Positions 8,383-18,000 of a DNA stretch of 64,000 nucleotides are shown in pieces. The stretch's first letter is position 1, and every line of letters starts with the position of its first letter. Origin of the DNA: Polynucleobacter sp. MWH-CaK5 (GTDB lineage: Bacteria > Pseudomonadota > Gammaproteobacteria > Burkholderiales > Burkholderiaceae); NCBI RefSeq assembly GCF_018687615.1, contig NZ_CP061299.1, positions 1,039,433-1,103,432 of the forward strand, written 5' to 3'. A program made the translations under genes and the position numbers. Below the pieces are notes generated by a model that saw nothing but the letters and a program-made list of their open reading frames with translations, did not search any database and was not told the DNA's origin.

Positions 8383-8988
8383 TCACTTGATGAGCGCCAA
8401 ACCCTCTTTGAATTGAGGGTGCTCACAAGACTGTAAGAGCTCAAAGACAACCATTTCTGTTGTCACGAGCTCTGCGCCATTAGATGCCAAGCGATCAAAT
8501 GCGGCATCACGATTAGCTTCAGTTCTAGAGCTGCAAGCATCAGTCACAACCCACACATCAAACTCTTCGTCGAGTAAACCCAAGGCAGTTTGCAATAAAC
8601 AAACATGGGCCTCACATCCTGCGATCAAAATCGTGTTTTTCTCACCTTGATCATCCTGCTTGCGCTGAATGTGCTTAGGCAAACTTCTGGCATTACCCAT
8701 AGGCTTTGGTGGAGCTCTTAACTCATCGACCAAGCCATCCGCACAAGCACCAAAATACATCTTGGTGAGAGTCTTTTGACAAAGAGATTTCAACTGAGCA
8801 TCGTTAGGCCCTAATTTTTCTGGGTTTTGCTCAGTACCAATGATGGGTAGTTTTAATAGTTTGGCTATTTTTGCCAAGCGCACGGCATTGGCCAATACCT
8901 GGTCAGCCTGATGGATCACCGGCATCAATTTGCTTTGATAATCAATCAGAACCAATTGGGTTTCGTCTGCGTTTAAAAGTATGGACAT
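8383..8988 (-). CDS. Isochorismatase-family cysteine hydrolase
   Basis: This is a 201-residue isochorismatase-like hydrolase of the YcaC-type subgroup. The presumed catalytic triad is Asp (VLIDYQ near residue 16), Lys (LTKMYFGA near 94) and Cys in AGCEAHVC near 126. The preceding cis-peptide motif GCEAHV is typical. The real substrate is unknown; members hydrolyse amides, N-carbamoyl compounds or vinyl ethers. It is convergent with the DUF3149 gene and divergent from the following membrane-protein gene. Confidence 0.83.
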   Translation of the reverse strand: MSILLNADETQLVLIDYQSKLMPVIHQADQVLANAVRLAKIAKLLKLPIIGTEQNPEKLGPNDAQLKSLCQKTLTKMYFGACADGLVDELRAPPKPMGNARSLPKHIQRKQDDQGEKNTILIAGCEAHVCLLQTALGLLDEEFDVWVVTDACSSRTEANRDAAFDRLASNGAELVTTEMVVFELLQSCEHPQFKEGLALIK

Positions 8989-9056
8989 AATGAGTAATGC
9001 TTCTTTAAGATGAATACGTGGTATTTTCTTATAAAAAGAGACCTAGGAGTAATAAT

Positions 9057-9455
9057 TTGTTCGCAGCTTTCTTGATCATCATTCCTTTGATTGCCTTTAT
9101 TTTCTATATCAGGGCTATCAGCAAAACCATCAAAGCCATTGACCCAGAGTACAGGAGTCAAGCGCCTGGGATGGCCTGGTTACTGCTCATCCCTATTTTC
9201 AATGTGATTTGGTTCTTTTTCTTACTCAAATCAATCAAGAATGGCTTTCTTAGGATGTATGAAAACAGAAGAATTAATCAACCCATTGATACTGGGTATG
9301 CCTATGGCATTGCCATGGGTTGTTGTTGGGCAGCATCATTCATACCCAAATTGATTTTTGTTGCTTTGATCCCGATGTTTGTATTTTCAATACTTCATTG
9401 GACCAAACTCAATAATGCAAGGAAGCGCTTGAGCGACGAGCTCACTCAAAATTAA
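9057..9455 (+). CDS. Hypothetical membrane protein (about 132 aa)
   Basis: I do not recognise a named family. The protein has hydrophobic stretches near residues 2-22, 40-57 and 82-115 (counted from the TTG start). A conserved-looking loop, APGMAWLLLIPIFNVIWF, sits in the second one; similar Trp/Pro/Asn patterns occur in other small bacterial membrane proteins of unknown role. The frame opens at GTG 9018, but AGGAG at 9045-9049 lies seven bases before TTG 9057, so I prefer TTG. It stands alone on the plus strand between two leftward genes. Confidence 0.65.
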   Translation: MFAAFLIIIPLIAFIFYIRAISKTIKAIDPEYRSQAPGMAWLLLIPIFNVIWFFFLLKSIKNGFLRMYENRRINQPIDTGYAYGIAMGCCWAASFIPKLIFVALIPMFVFSILHWTKLNNARKRLSDELTQN

Positions 9456-9480
9456 TTAGAGTATTTTTAAGATATCTTTG

Positions 9481-9493
9481 GTGACTTTGTCAC
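9481..9493 (+). terminator. Weak hairpin after the hypothetical membrane protein gene
   Basis: GTGAC-TTT-GTCAC is followed on the plus strand by TGATTTTTCTTT. The five-pair stem is short, so this is at most a weak terminator for the plus-strand gene. It partly overlaps the 3' end of the convergent gene. Confidence 0.35.
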
Positions 9494-10125
9494 TGATTTT
9501 TCTTTAAATGAATTTGCGCGGTCATCTTGCCCGCAAAGATCATATCTAATTGAACGCCATCAATACCCTGAGCAACTTGGACGCCGTCTTGCGCAACAGG
9601 AAATGTTTTTTCGAGCGTCAGCATGTTTTTAGGCCAATCAACTCGCAAGACCGCACTCATTGGCAAGTAACCATCAAAATACCGACGCATCAAAGGACCA
9701 GCATTCAACATGTATTGTTCTTGCGACACCTTATCCAAAGCCCTTGATTCCAAATCAATGCAAATGGATGCCCCACGCTCAACATCAGTGAGAGTCACAC
9801 GATTGTCTTTAACTTCCGCAGAGTTCATTTTTTCTAAAGACTTGACGGTGATCTTTTTGATTCTATTTTCATTAAAAACAATTACCACTTTTCTGATGGG
9901 ATCTAATTGACGATGGCAAGTGGCAATGGTCACAATTCCAGAGTCCAAACTTTGTGGACTGATCTTCACCCTTGATTCATAGCTATAAGCACCAGGATCA
10001 GGACGGGTTTTTAAATATTTGATTTCACCCTCATTGGCAATATCAGAAAACTCTAAGGCTGAAATTGGACTGACTGTCAGCATGGTCGCTGCACAAATAA
10101 TCAATTGCAGATGTCGTTTCATCAT
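9490..10125 (-). CDS. Hypothetical exported protein (211 aa)
   Basis: I do not recognise the family. The N-terminus MMKRHLQLIICAATMLTVSP followed by ISA and LEFSD looks like a Sec signal peptide cut near residue 24, so the mature protein is probably periplasmic. The mature part has two cysteines far apart and no metal motif. I chose ATG 10125 because it overlaps the TGA of the upstream gene as ATGA, a sign of translational coupling; the frame itself opens 14 codons further upstream. It is the third gene after the nitronate monooxygenase. Confidence 0.7.
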   Translation of the reverse strand: MMKRHLQLIICAATMLTVSPISALEFSDIANEGEIKYLKTRPDPGAYSYESRVKISPQSLDSGIVTIATCHRQLDPIRKVVIVFNENRIKKITVKSLEKMNSAEVKDNRVTLTDVERGASICIDLESRALDKVSQEQYMLNAGPLMRRYFDGYLPMSAVLRVDWPKNMLTLEKTFPVAQDGVQVAQGIDGVQLDMIFAGKMTAQIHLKKNQ

Positions 10126-10400
10126 GGATTTTCCTTGGAGTGATATTGCTGAACTTTTTCCAACCAAACCTTCAAAGCATTGGCCAGATCTTTTTTACTG
10201 AAGGAGCAACTCTCCTCTGTGAAGAGCGATGAAGACTCAACCCTGGATAAAACATTCTCAAGGGCTACGCTGTACTTCTCGGGCAACTGACTATCTTTAC
10301 AAAAGATTCGAAATGCCTGAATCAATTCAGTTGAAGGACCTGTGCCACGCAACCAAGCTTGCAATTGATCTTCAACATGCCGAGAGTTCTGAATACTCAC
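10122..10400 (-). CDS. Hypothetical protein (92 aa)
   Basis: I do not recognise this 92-residue, probably cytoplasmic protein. It is rich in charged residues and predicted helix, with no signal peptide or membrane segment; the C-terminal part FSKKDLANALKVWLEKVQQY looks amphipathic. It starts two bases after the nitronate monooxygenase stop and overlaps the next gene by four bases, so the three form one operon. That tight linkage is the main evidence that it is a real gene. Confidence 0.62.
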   Translation of the reverse strand: MSIQNSRHVEDQLQAWLRGTGPSTELIQAFRIFCKDSQLPEKYSVALENVLSRVESSSLFTEESCSFSKKDLANALKVWLEKVQQYHSKENP

Positions 10401-10402
10401 GC

Positions 10403-11467
10403 TTAGCTCCCTGCCGCTTGATATTCATTCGATAAGCTTGCCATCAATTCAGCCACTGACATAGCGCGAGCTCTGGCATATTCAGTGCCAGCCCAAAGGC
10501 TTTGGTAATCGCCTTGATCATTTTGTGCTGCCCATTGCCTCATCGGAGCCGTCATATTGTTTTGCACAGGAAATGGTAAATAAGTTTTACCTTCCATCAA
10601 TGACATGTATTTATTTTTCACGCCTTGCGCTGGACGACCTGAGAAAGCCCTGGTGAATGCGGTTCCTAATTCAGGCTGCGTTAATACAAATCGACGATGA
10701 GCAGGACTTGAGCCTGCCTCTGCAGTCACCAAAAATGCAGTGCCCATTTGCGCTGCTGATGCACCAGCTTGAATAATGTTGCGAACATCATGGCCATCCA
10801 TGAGACCTCCAGCCGCGACGATGGGTATTTGAAGATGCTTGTCCAGCTCTTGAACTAAATCTCTGACGGATAGTTGTTGATCAACACCATGGGGATCAAA
10901 GATGCCCCGATGTCCACCAGCTTCAATTCCTTGAGCCACCACAAAATCAACGTCCGCTGATTGGATCATCAAAGCTTCTTCCAAAGAAGTGGCGGTAACA
11001 CCTACACTGATACCTAATGAATGGGCTCTTTCAATAAGCTCTTGAGGTGGCAAACCAAAGTGAAATGTCAGCACCTCTGGTTGGTGGACCCAAATAGGCT
11101 CAAGCATGCTTTGTAAATCTGGAATGTATGGTGACTTTGGAATAGCCACAGTCACACCCAATGAATCCACCACATCTTTTAAGTCACTCAAGGCCTGCTG
11201 CTGCTCAAACTCTGCAGGCATGACTGGCTCTTTAAATACAAAAAAATTGGCATTAATCCTGGTCTTGGGTACTTTTTTGATGAGTGCTTTGGTGGCACGC
11301 AAATCAGCATCGATTTTTTTTGGACTCGAATAGGCAAAACCAAAACTGCCCAAACCTCCTGCATCAGAGACAGCTGATACCAATGCGGGCGTGTTCACCC
11401 CACCTGCCATTGGCGCTTGTATCACTGGAATTGTTAAGTCAGAAAACTTGAACATGTCATGCATCAA
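10403..11467 (-). CDS. Nitronate monooxygenase family protein
   Basis: This FMN-binding TIM-barrel protein is of the nitronate monooxygenase (2-nitropropane dioxygenase-like) family. Conserved features are the N-terminal PVIQAPMAGGVNTPALVSAV, the catalytic His in GIEAGGHRGIF near residue 172, and the phosphate-binding region AAGGLMDG and GASAAQMGTAFL. The family oxidises nitronates such as propionate-3-nitronate, but many members have no proven substrate. The start could also be Met5 (MFKFSD). It heads an operon with two unknown genes. Confidence 0.85.
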   Translation of the reverse strand: MMHDMFKFSDLTIPVIQAPMAGGVNTPALVSAVSDAGGLGSFGFAYSSPKKIDADLRATKALIKKVPKTRINANFFVFKEPVMPAEFEQQQALSDLKDVVDSLGVTVAIPKSPYIPDLQSMLEPIWVHQPEVLTFHFGLPPQELIERAHSLGISVGVTATSLEEALMIQSADVDFVVAQGIEAGGHRGIFDPHGVDQQLSVRDLVQELDKHLQIPIVAAGGLMDGHDVRNIIQAGASAAQMGTAFLVTAEAGSSPAHRRFVLTQPELGTAFTRAFSGRPAQGVKNKYMSLMEGKTYLPFPVQNNMTAPMRQWAAQNDQGDYQSLWAGTEYARARAMSVAELMASLSNEYQAAGS

Positions 11468-11524
11468 TTAAGAAAGTATCACTAGCATACCCGTTCATGA
11501 TGATTTTTTCAGCCAAGATGAAAA

Positions 11525-11550
11525 AAGGGGCTTTCCGAAGAAAGCCCCTT
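11525..11550 (-). terminator. Intrinsic terminator of acnB with a UUCG loop
   Basis: On the minus strand an 11-base stem (AAGGGGCTTTC with its complement) closes a TTCG tetraloop and runs straight into TTTTTT. It lies about 46 bases past the acnB stop codon. It is the clearest rho-independent terminator in the window. Confidence 0.92.
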
Positions 11551-11595
11551 AGATTAACTGCTTGGTTTTAACTTAAGTTCTTACCTAACTAAGCC

Positions 11596-14181
11596 TTAAG
11601 CATCCACTGTTTTTGCTACATCACTGAAACCTTTGATTTGATCAAAGTTCATGTATTTGTAGATTTCAGCTCCGCTTGCATTGAGAACGCCCATGTCAGC
11701 CATGTACTCTTCTTTGGTCGGGATGCGACCCAATCTAGAGCAAATAGATGCCAATTCAGCTGAACCCAAGTAAACAAATGTGTTTTTACCTAGACGGTTC
11801 GGGAAGTTACGTGTTGATGTTGACATCACAGTAGCACCTTCGCGAACTTGTGCTTGGTTACCCATACACAATGAACAACCAGGCATTTCCATGCGCGCAC
11901 CAGCACCACCTAAAACACCGTAGTGACCTTCTTCTGTTAGCTGTTGTGCGTCCATCTTAGTTGGAGGAGCAACCCACAATTTCACAGGAATATCACGCTT
12001 GCCTTCAAGTAGCTTAGAAGCAGCACGGAAGTGACCAATGTTGGTCATGCAAGAACCGATGAATACTTCATCAATTTTCGCGCCAGACACTTCAGACAAT
12101 GTCTTCACATCATCTGGGTCGTTTGGACATGCCACGATTGGCTCATGAACATCGGCCAAATCAATTTCAATCACTGCTGCGTATTCAGCATCAGCATCAC
12201 CTTTGAGTAGCTCTGGTTTTGCCAACCATGCTTCCATCGCCTTGATACGACGACCCAATGTACGTGCATCAGAGTAACCATTAGCAATCATCCACTTCAT
12301 CAATGTGATGTTGCTGGTCATGTATTCAATGATTGGATCTTTGTTCAAGTGAACTGTACAACCTGCCGCAGAACGCTCAGCAGATGCATCTGACAATTCA
12401 AACGCTTGCTCAACTTTGAGATCAGGCAAACCTTCGATTTCTAGAATGCGTCCAGAGAAAATGTTTTTCTTGCCCTTCTTCTCAACTGTCAACAAACCTT
12501 GCTTGATCGCATACAAAGGAATTGCGTTGACCAAGTCACGTAATGTGACGCCTGGCTGCATTTTGCCTTTGAAGCGAACCAATACAGATTCAGGCATATC
12601 CAAAGGCATCACACCAGTGGCTGCAGCAAACGCTACCAAACCTGAACCTGCCGGGAATGAAATACCAATCGGGAAACGTGTGTGAGAGTCACCACCTGTA
12701 CCAACTGTATCTGGCAACAACAAACGATTCAACCATGAGTGAATCACACCATCACCTGGACGCAAAGCAACACCACCACGGGTGCTGATGAAGTCAGGCA
12801 ATTCATGGTGCATCTTCACATCCACTGGTTTTGGATAAGCGGCTGTGTGGCAGAAAGATTGCATCACCATGTCTGATGAGAAACCTAAACAAGCCAAATC
12901 TTTTAATTCATCACGAGTCATTGGACCAGTCGTGTCTTGAGAACCCACCGTTGTCATCTTAGGCTCACAGTAAGTGCCCGGACGAACGCCCTTGCCTTCT
13001 GGCAAGCCACATGCGCGACCAACCATCTTCTGCGCCAATGAGAATCCTTTACCAGAATCAGTAGGATTGGTTGGCAAGCGGAACAATGTTGATACTGGCA
13101 AGCCCAAAGCTTCACGAGCTTTTGCTGTTAAACCACGACCGATGATCAATGGAATACGGCCACCGGCACGCACTTCATCAAATAGAACATCTGACTTCAC
13201 TTTGAACTCAGCGATTACTTTGCCGTCCTTGAGCGCTTTACCTTCATAAGGACGCAACTCAATCACATCACCCATGTTCATGCTGTTAACGTCAAGCTCA
13301 ATCGGCAAGGCGCCAGCATCTTCCATGGTGTTGTAGAAAATCGGAGCAATCTTAGTACCTAAACAAACACCACCAAAACGCTTATTAGGAACGTAAGGAA
13401 TGTCTTCACCTGTGAACCACAACACTGAGTTTGTGGCTGACTTACGTGATGAACCTGTACCAACAACGTCGCCAACGTAGGCAACCAAATTACCTTTGGC
13501 TTGTAAAGCCGCTAATTGCTTGATCGGGCCAACCTTGCCAGGCTCTTGAGGCTCGATGCCTTCACGTGGGTTTTTCAACATCGCTAATGCATGCAATGGA
13601 ATGTCTGGGCGGCTCCAAGCATCGGGTGCTGGAGACAAATCGTCTGTGTTTGTTTCGCCTGTTACTTTGAACACTGTCAAAGTCATGCTTTGTGGAACTT
13701 CAGGACGGCTTGTGAACCATTCAGCATCTGCCCAGCTTTGCAATACAGCCTTAGCGTTGGCATTACCTTTATCAGCCTTTTCTTTAACGTCATGGAATTG
13801 ATCAAACATCAACAATGTTTTCTTCAATCCTTCAGCAGCGATACCGCCCACTGTGGCGTCATCCAATAAATCAATGAGTGGAGAGATGTTGTAACCACCA
13901 AGCATCGTGCCTAGCAACTGAGTTGCGGTCTCACGTGAGATCAATGGTGTTTTTTCTTTGCCAAAAGCAACTGCTGCCAAATATGAGGCCTTGACCTTCG
14001 CTGCATCATCCACACCAGCTGGAACGCGGTGAGTGATCAACTCAACCAAAGTTGCATCTTCACCTTTTGGTGGATTTTTAAGCAACTCAATCAACTCGCC
14101 AGTCTGCTGAGCTGACAATGGTAGTGGTGGAATACCCAGAGCTGCACGCTCGGCAACATGATCACGATAGGCTTTCAACAT
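11596..14181 (-). CDS. acnB: Aconitate hydratase B
   Basis: This is the AcnB-type aconitase, which interconverts citrate and isocitrate in the TCA cycle. The HEAT-like N-terminal domain (MLKAYRDHVAERAALGIPP onwards) and swivel domain precede the catalytic part, the AcnB order. The [4Fe-4S] ligands are the Cys in FIGSCMTNIGHF and the pair in PGCSLCMGN. I chose ATG 14181, giving 861 residues as usual for AcnB. The frame can be opened 12 codons further, but GAGAGGGAAAC precedes 14181. A predicted promoter and a GntR-type operator lie just upstream. Confidence 0.96.
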   Translation of the reverse strand: MLKAYRDHVAERAALGIPPLPLSAQQTGELIELLKNPPKGEDATLVELITHRVPAGVDDAAKVKASYLAAVAFGKEKTPLISRETATQLLGTMLGGYNISPLIDLLDDATVGGIAAEGLKKTLLMFDQFHDVKEKADKGNANAKAVLQSWADAEWFTSRPEVPQSMTLTVFKVTGETNTDDLSPAPDAWSRPDIPLHALAMLKNPREGIEPQEPGKVGPIKQLAALQAKGNLVAYVGDVVGTGSSRKSATNSVLWFTGEDIPYVPNKRFGGVCLGTKIAPIFYNTMEDAGALPIELDVNSMNMGDVIELRPYEGKALKDGKVIAEFKVKSDVLFDEVRAGGRIPLIIGRGLTAKAREALGLPVSTLFRLPTNPTDSGKGFSLAQKMVGRACGLPEGKGVRPGTYCEPKMTTVGSQDTTGPMTRDELKDLACLGFSSDMVMQSFCHTAAYPKPVDVKMHHELPDFISTRGGVALRPGDGVIHSWLNRLLLPDTVGTGGDSHTRFPIGISFPAGSGLVAFAAATGVMPLDMPESVLVRFKGKMQPGVTLRDLVNAIPLYAIKQGLLTVEKKGKKNIFSGRILEIEGLPDLKVEQAFELSDASAERSAAGCTVHLNKDPIIEYMTSNITLMKWMIANGYSDARTLGRRIKAMEAWLAKPELLKGDADAEYAAVIEIDLADVHEPIVACPNDPDDVKTLSEVSGAKIDEVFIGSCMTNIGHFRAASKLLEGKRDIPVKLWVAPPTKMDAQQLTEEGHYGVLGGAGARMEMPGCSLCMGNQAQVREGATVMSTSTRNFPNRLGKNTFVYLGSAELASICSRLGRIPTKEEYMADMGVLNASGAEIYKYMNFDQIKGFSDVAKTVDA

Positions 14182-14223
14182 GGTGTTTCCCTCTCTATAT
14201 AGGCAAATAACAAGCAATCTTTA

Positions 14224-14246
14224 AGACTTATATCTTATATAAGACT
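14224..14246. promoter_or_regulatory. Candidate GntR operator at the acnB promoter
   Basis: This 23-bp block contains TCTTATATAAGA, a perfect dyad, preceded by AGACTTAT. It matches positions 53659-53681 between gntR and mdh at 22 of 23 bases. It covers the predicted acnB -10 element, so binding would be expected to repress acnB. The likely ligand is the GntR/UTRA regulator encoded at 52892-53620; this link is an inference from the shared site. Confidence 0.7.
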
Positions 14247-14260
14247 TAGATATCTGGCAA
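14232..14260 (-). promoter_or_regulatory. Predicted sigma-70 promoter of acnB
   Basis: Reading leftward, TTGCCA (14255-14260) and TAAGAT (14232-14237) are separated by 17 bases, close to the sigma-70 consensus in sequence and spacing. Transcription would begin near 14225, leaving a leader of about 45 bases before acnB. The -10 element lies inside the candidate operator. Confidence 0.6.
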
Positions 14261-14369
14261 GAGATTGCACTTCATATAATGACAAAATAGCCTAAATTAG
14301 TTGCTAATACATGAATAGGCAGACTAAAATAAAAAAATCATATAAATCAATGATTTAATTAAATTAATA

Positions 14370-14519
14370 ATGAAGAAAACAGACCTTTACAAGAACGCGG
14401 GATTGGCTGTAGCCAACCAAATGAAGAATTCAGCTCCGAAGCCAAAGGGTGCGAATAAAAAGAATTCTGAGAAAAAGCTCAACCCCCTCTTAGCCTCTTT
14501 ATTGAAAAAGCCAGAGTAA
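14370..14519 (+). CDS. Small basic hypothetical protein (49 aa)
   Basis: This short frame encodes 49 residues, MKKTDLYKNAGLAVANQMKN and then a Lys/Asn/Pro-rich middle and a LNPLLASLLKKPE end. The opening resembles the start of small Burkholderiales proteins that begin MKKTDLxKNxGLKxxNxMK, whose role is unknown. The codons look like those of neighbouring genes. No good Shine-Dalgarno is visible in the AT-rich upstream DNA. It is divergent from acnB and occupies a 330-base stretch that would otherwise be empty. Confidence 0.5.
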   Translation: MKKTDLYKNAGLAVANQMKNSAPKPKGANKKNSEKKLNPLLASLLKKPE

Positions 14520-14549
14520 GCCCTCCCGGGTTTCTGATTTATTGAGTTT

Positions 14550-14972
14550 TTAGATAGCCAACTTGGCTTTTAATTCAGGCGGCCAAGAAGCCGCTTTCTG
14601 GGTCTTAAAGTCGACCCAAACAATCGTTGCACCTGATGTTGCTCGAACAGTATCAGGGTCATTTGCCAAAGACATCACATTGAAGGTATCCAAACCTACC
14701 CGCGTCGGGTTAGCAATATAAGTCTTGATCACAAGATCTGCTGGGTACTCAACAGGCTTCATGAAGTTGCAAAAGGCATTCACCACCACAACGCCCTGCT
14801 CATCTTGAGCAAAGTTCAAGCCTAGACTATCCAACCAATTGATGCGGGCTTGTTCGATATAACGAAAGTAAACCGCGTTGTTCACATGACCAAAGGCATC
14901 CATATCACCCCAACGAATTGGGATGATGGATTCATGAACGAATGTTTTTTCTTCAGGAATTGGAATACGCAT
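14550..14972 (-). CDS. Acyl-CoA thioesterase, hotdog fold (4HBT/YbgC-like)
   Basis: This 140-residue hotdog-fold protein is of the 4-hydroxybenzoyl-CoA thioesterase/YbgC group. The active-site motif is RWGDMDAFGHVNNAVYFRY near residues 20-38, with the catalytic Asp in GDMD. The enzymes hydrolyse acyl-CoA thioesters; the chain preference cannot be read here. It is the last gene after the RND pump on the same strand, 49 bases downstream, and may be co-transcribed. The next gene to the left on the other strand is the small ORF at 14370. Confidence 0.85.
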   Translation of the reverse strand: MRIPIPEEKTFVHESIIPIRWGDMDAFGHVNNAVYFRYIEQARINWLDSLGLNFAQDEQGVVVVNAFCNFMKPVEYPADLVIKTYIANPTRVGLDTFNVMSLANDPDTVRATSGATIVWVDFKTQKAASWPPELKAKLAI

Positions 14973-15021
14973 ATGAATGAATCTTTAAATGATCAATTTG
15001 TTTTCTTTATTAGACTTTATC

Positions 15022-18000
15022 TTAAGCCGTATTTTTATCAATCTTGAACCAAGCGGCATACATCGCTGGCAAGGCCAACAAAGTCAAAGCAGTTGCTACC
15101 ATCAAGCCACCCATAATGGCAATCGCCATCGGACCCCAGAAGACGCTGCGTGACAAAGGAATCATCGCCAAGACTGCGGCTGCGGCTGTCAAGATGATCG
15201 GTCTGTAACGCGTGACACAAGCATGAATGATCGCCTCTCTGGCTGGCATACCTGCAGTGCGCCCCTGTTCAATTTGATCAATCAAGATCACTGAGTTACG
15301 CATGATCATACCCAGCAAAGCAATGAAACCTAGCAATGCAACAAAGCCAAACGGCTTATTAAATAGTAGCAATGTCAAAGCCACGCCTGAGATGCCCAAA
15401 GGCGCTGTCAAAACAACCAAGAAGGCTCGTGAGCTACTACGCAACTGAATCACCAACAATGTGAAGGTGATGAACAGCATCACCGGAATACCAGCGTTGA
15501 TGGAATCTTGGCCGCGTGAACTTTCTTCCACAGAGCCACCGATATCAACTTTGTAACCAGGTGGCAATTTAGCCATCAATGGTTTGAATTCTTTGTACAA
15601 CTCTTCTGTCGCTGTAGGACCCTGAACACCAGGGATCACATCCGCTTGAAGAGTGATGGCGTATTCGCGATTCTCACGCCAAATTGTGGCCGGCTCCCAC
15701 ACCACGTTCACGGTCGCAATACGACCCAATGGGATTGATTGACCGCCCACGGTGGTCAACATGGTTTCATTCAGGTCGCTGGTTTGATTGCGCTCTGCAC
15801 GAGGCAAACGCAAAACAATCGGCGCCAACAAATCACCTTCACGATATTGTCCAATCGTGACCCCGCCAAAATGACTGGCCAGTGTTTGCGCAATCACTTG
15901 GGGTGGTACACCTAACTCACGAGCTTTTGCAGCATCCACATCAATTTTGGCCACTGCTTGGTTTTCATTCCAGTTATCTTTAACGCCATAAACAATCGAT
16001 GACTGACGCATCACCTCTATAAAGCGATTTGCCTCAGCTCTTAGCTTGATCGGATCATCACCTGTGACCCTGAATTCCACTGGATAAGTCACAGGCGGGC
16101 CATTCGGTAACAATTTAACGCGCAGTCTTGCTTCAGGAGCGGCATCATCCAAAATGCGAGGCAAGACTTGGTTGAGGCGATCGCGATGACGCAGGTCAGC
16201 CACAATCACAGCTTGTGCAGCATTCGATCTTGGGAAAATAATATCTAAGGGTAAAAAGAATCGAGGTGCGCCATTACCGACCCACATCGTGACAGATTGA
16301 ACACCTTCTTGCTCCAAGATTTTTGCTTCTATTTTTTTAGCGGCAGCTTCAGTGGCTTCAAAACTAGAACCTTCAGCCAAAAATATATCAACCAAAATTT
16401 CAGGGCGAGATGAATCCGGGAAAAATTGTTGTTGCACTTGACTCATGCCAACAATGCCCAACACGAATGTTGCAATGGTTGCCATGATGGCTTTTTTGCG
16501 ATGATCAATGCACCATGCAACCACCACCTTGAAACGCTCATAGAATGGGGTATCGAAATGCTCATGCTGGGCACCCTCAGGAGTGGCATGAGCTGGCTTC
16601 TTTAATAGCAAGAATCCCAAGTACGGCACAAACAAAACTGATACAAACCAAGAGATGATCAGCGCAGCAGCAGTCACAGCAAAAATAGCAAAGGTGTATT
16701 CACCCACCGCTGACTTGGCAATACCAATCGGCAAAAAGCCAACCGCTGTGATCAAGGTGCCCGTTAACATCGGCATAGCGGTCAGCTCATAGGCAGCTGT
16801 CACAGCCTTCATGCGATCGTAGCCCTCTTCCATCTTGCGCACCATCATCTCTACAACGATGATGGCATCGTCGACCAAAAGACCCAAAGCAATGATCAAT
16901 GAGCCTAAAGAAATCTTATGTAATCCAACACCCGCCAAATGCATCACCAAGAAGGTCACTGCCATCACCAAAGGAATGCTGATGGCCACCACCAAACCAG
17001 GTCTTGGATCGATTCTCCAAGGATGACGATGTAAACCCAGGGCCAACAAACTCACTGCTAACACGATGATCAATGCCTCAAACAAAGTCATCAAAAATTC
17101 TTTTACTGAGCCAGCAACAACTTTGGGTTGATCCTGAATCAAAGACAAGGTCACACCCGCTGGCAGATCTTTTTCAATGAACTGACTGGCTTTGGTCAAA
17201 GTTTTACCAAGCTCAACAATGTCTCCGCCCCTGGCCATGGAAATACCCAAGGCCACCAACTCTTCACCCTGAAAACGAACTTTGCTTTGCGCTGGATTAA
17301 TCACATCACGGCGAACCTGAGCAATATCACCTAAGCGAATCGATGCGCCTGAAGGAGCACGCAATGGCATGGCCTGAATATCAGCAACGTTCTCAAAGGG
17401 ACCACCCACGCGGATGGGCATTGAAAAAGAATTTGATTCAATATTTCCACCACTTTCAATGGTGTTCTGCTGATTCAATTGCTGTGCCACCACTGCTGGC
17501 GATAAACTATACTGAGCCATCTTTTTACGCGACAACTCAACGTAAACCATTTCATCTTGTAAGCCATAGACGTTTACTTTGCCAACGTCTTTCACTTGTA
17601 ATAAGCGTTGTCTGATTTGAGTTGTGAAGTCTCTCACTTCACGGGGCGTATAACCCTTTGCAGACATGGCATAAATAACACCATATGTGTCACCAAAATC
17701 ATCATCAAAATAAGGGCCCTGAACACCCATGGGTAAATATGATTTTGAATCATTTACTTTTTTACGAACGGTGTAAAAAAGATTGGGGATCTCTTTGGCA
17801 GGCGTGCTGTCTTTAGCAAAAAAGATGATCATTGATTCGCCGGGATGCGAAAAGCTGCGAATCTTGTCAATGCTTGGAACTTCTTGCAGAGTTCTCTCGA
17901 TCTTATTGGTGACTTGATCAGACACCTGGATCGCTGTAGCACCTGGCCAGATGGTACGAATCACCATGGCTCTGAAAGCAAACGGCGGATCTTCGTCTTG

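Noticed and set aside
8229..8450. 73-codon frame on the minus strand over the DUF3149 gene
   Set aside because: The plus-strand gene has a good ribosome site and family-like sequence, and the minus-strand translation looks random.
9010..9075. A 21-codon frame beginning ATG AAT ACG TGG, ahead of the membrane-protein gene
   Set aside because: It overlaps the likely ribosome site and start of the longer gene, ends quickly, and matches no known leader peptide.
13556..13869. Two overlapping open frames on the plus strand inside acnB
   Set aside because: Both lie antisense to acnB with no recognisable protein features or ribosome sites; the acnB frame explains this DNA.
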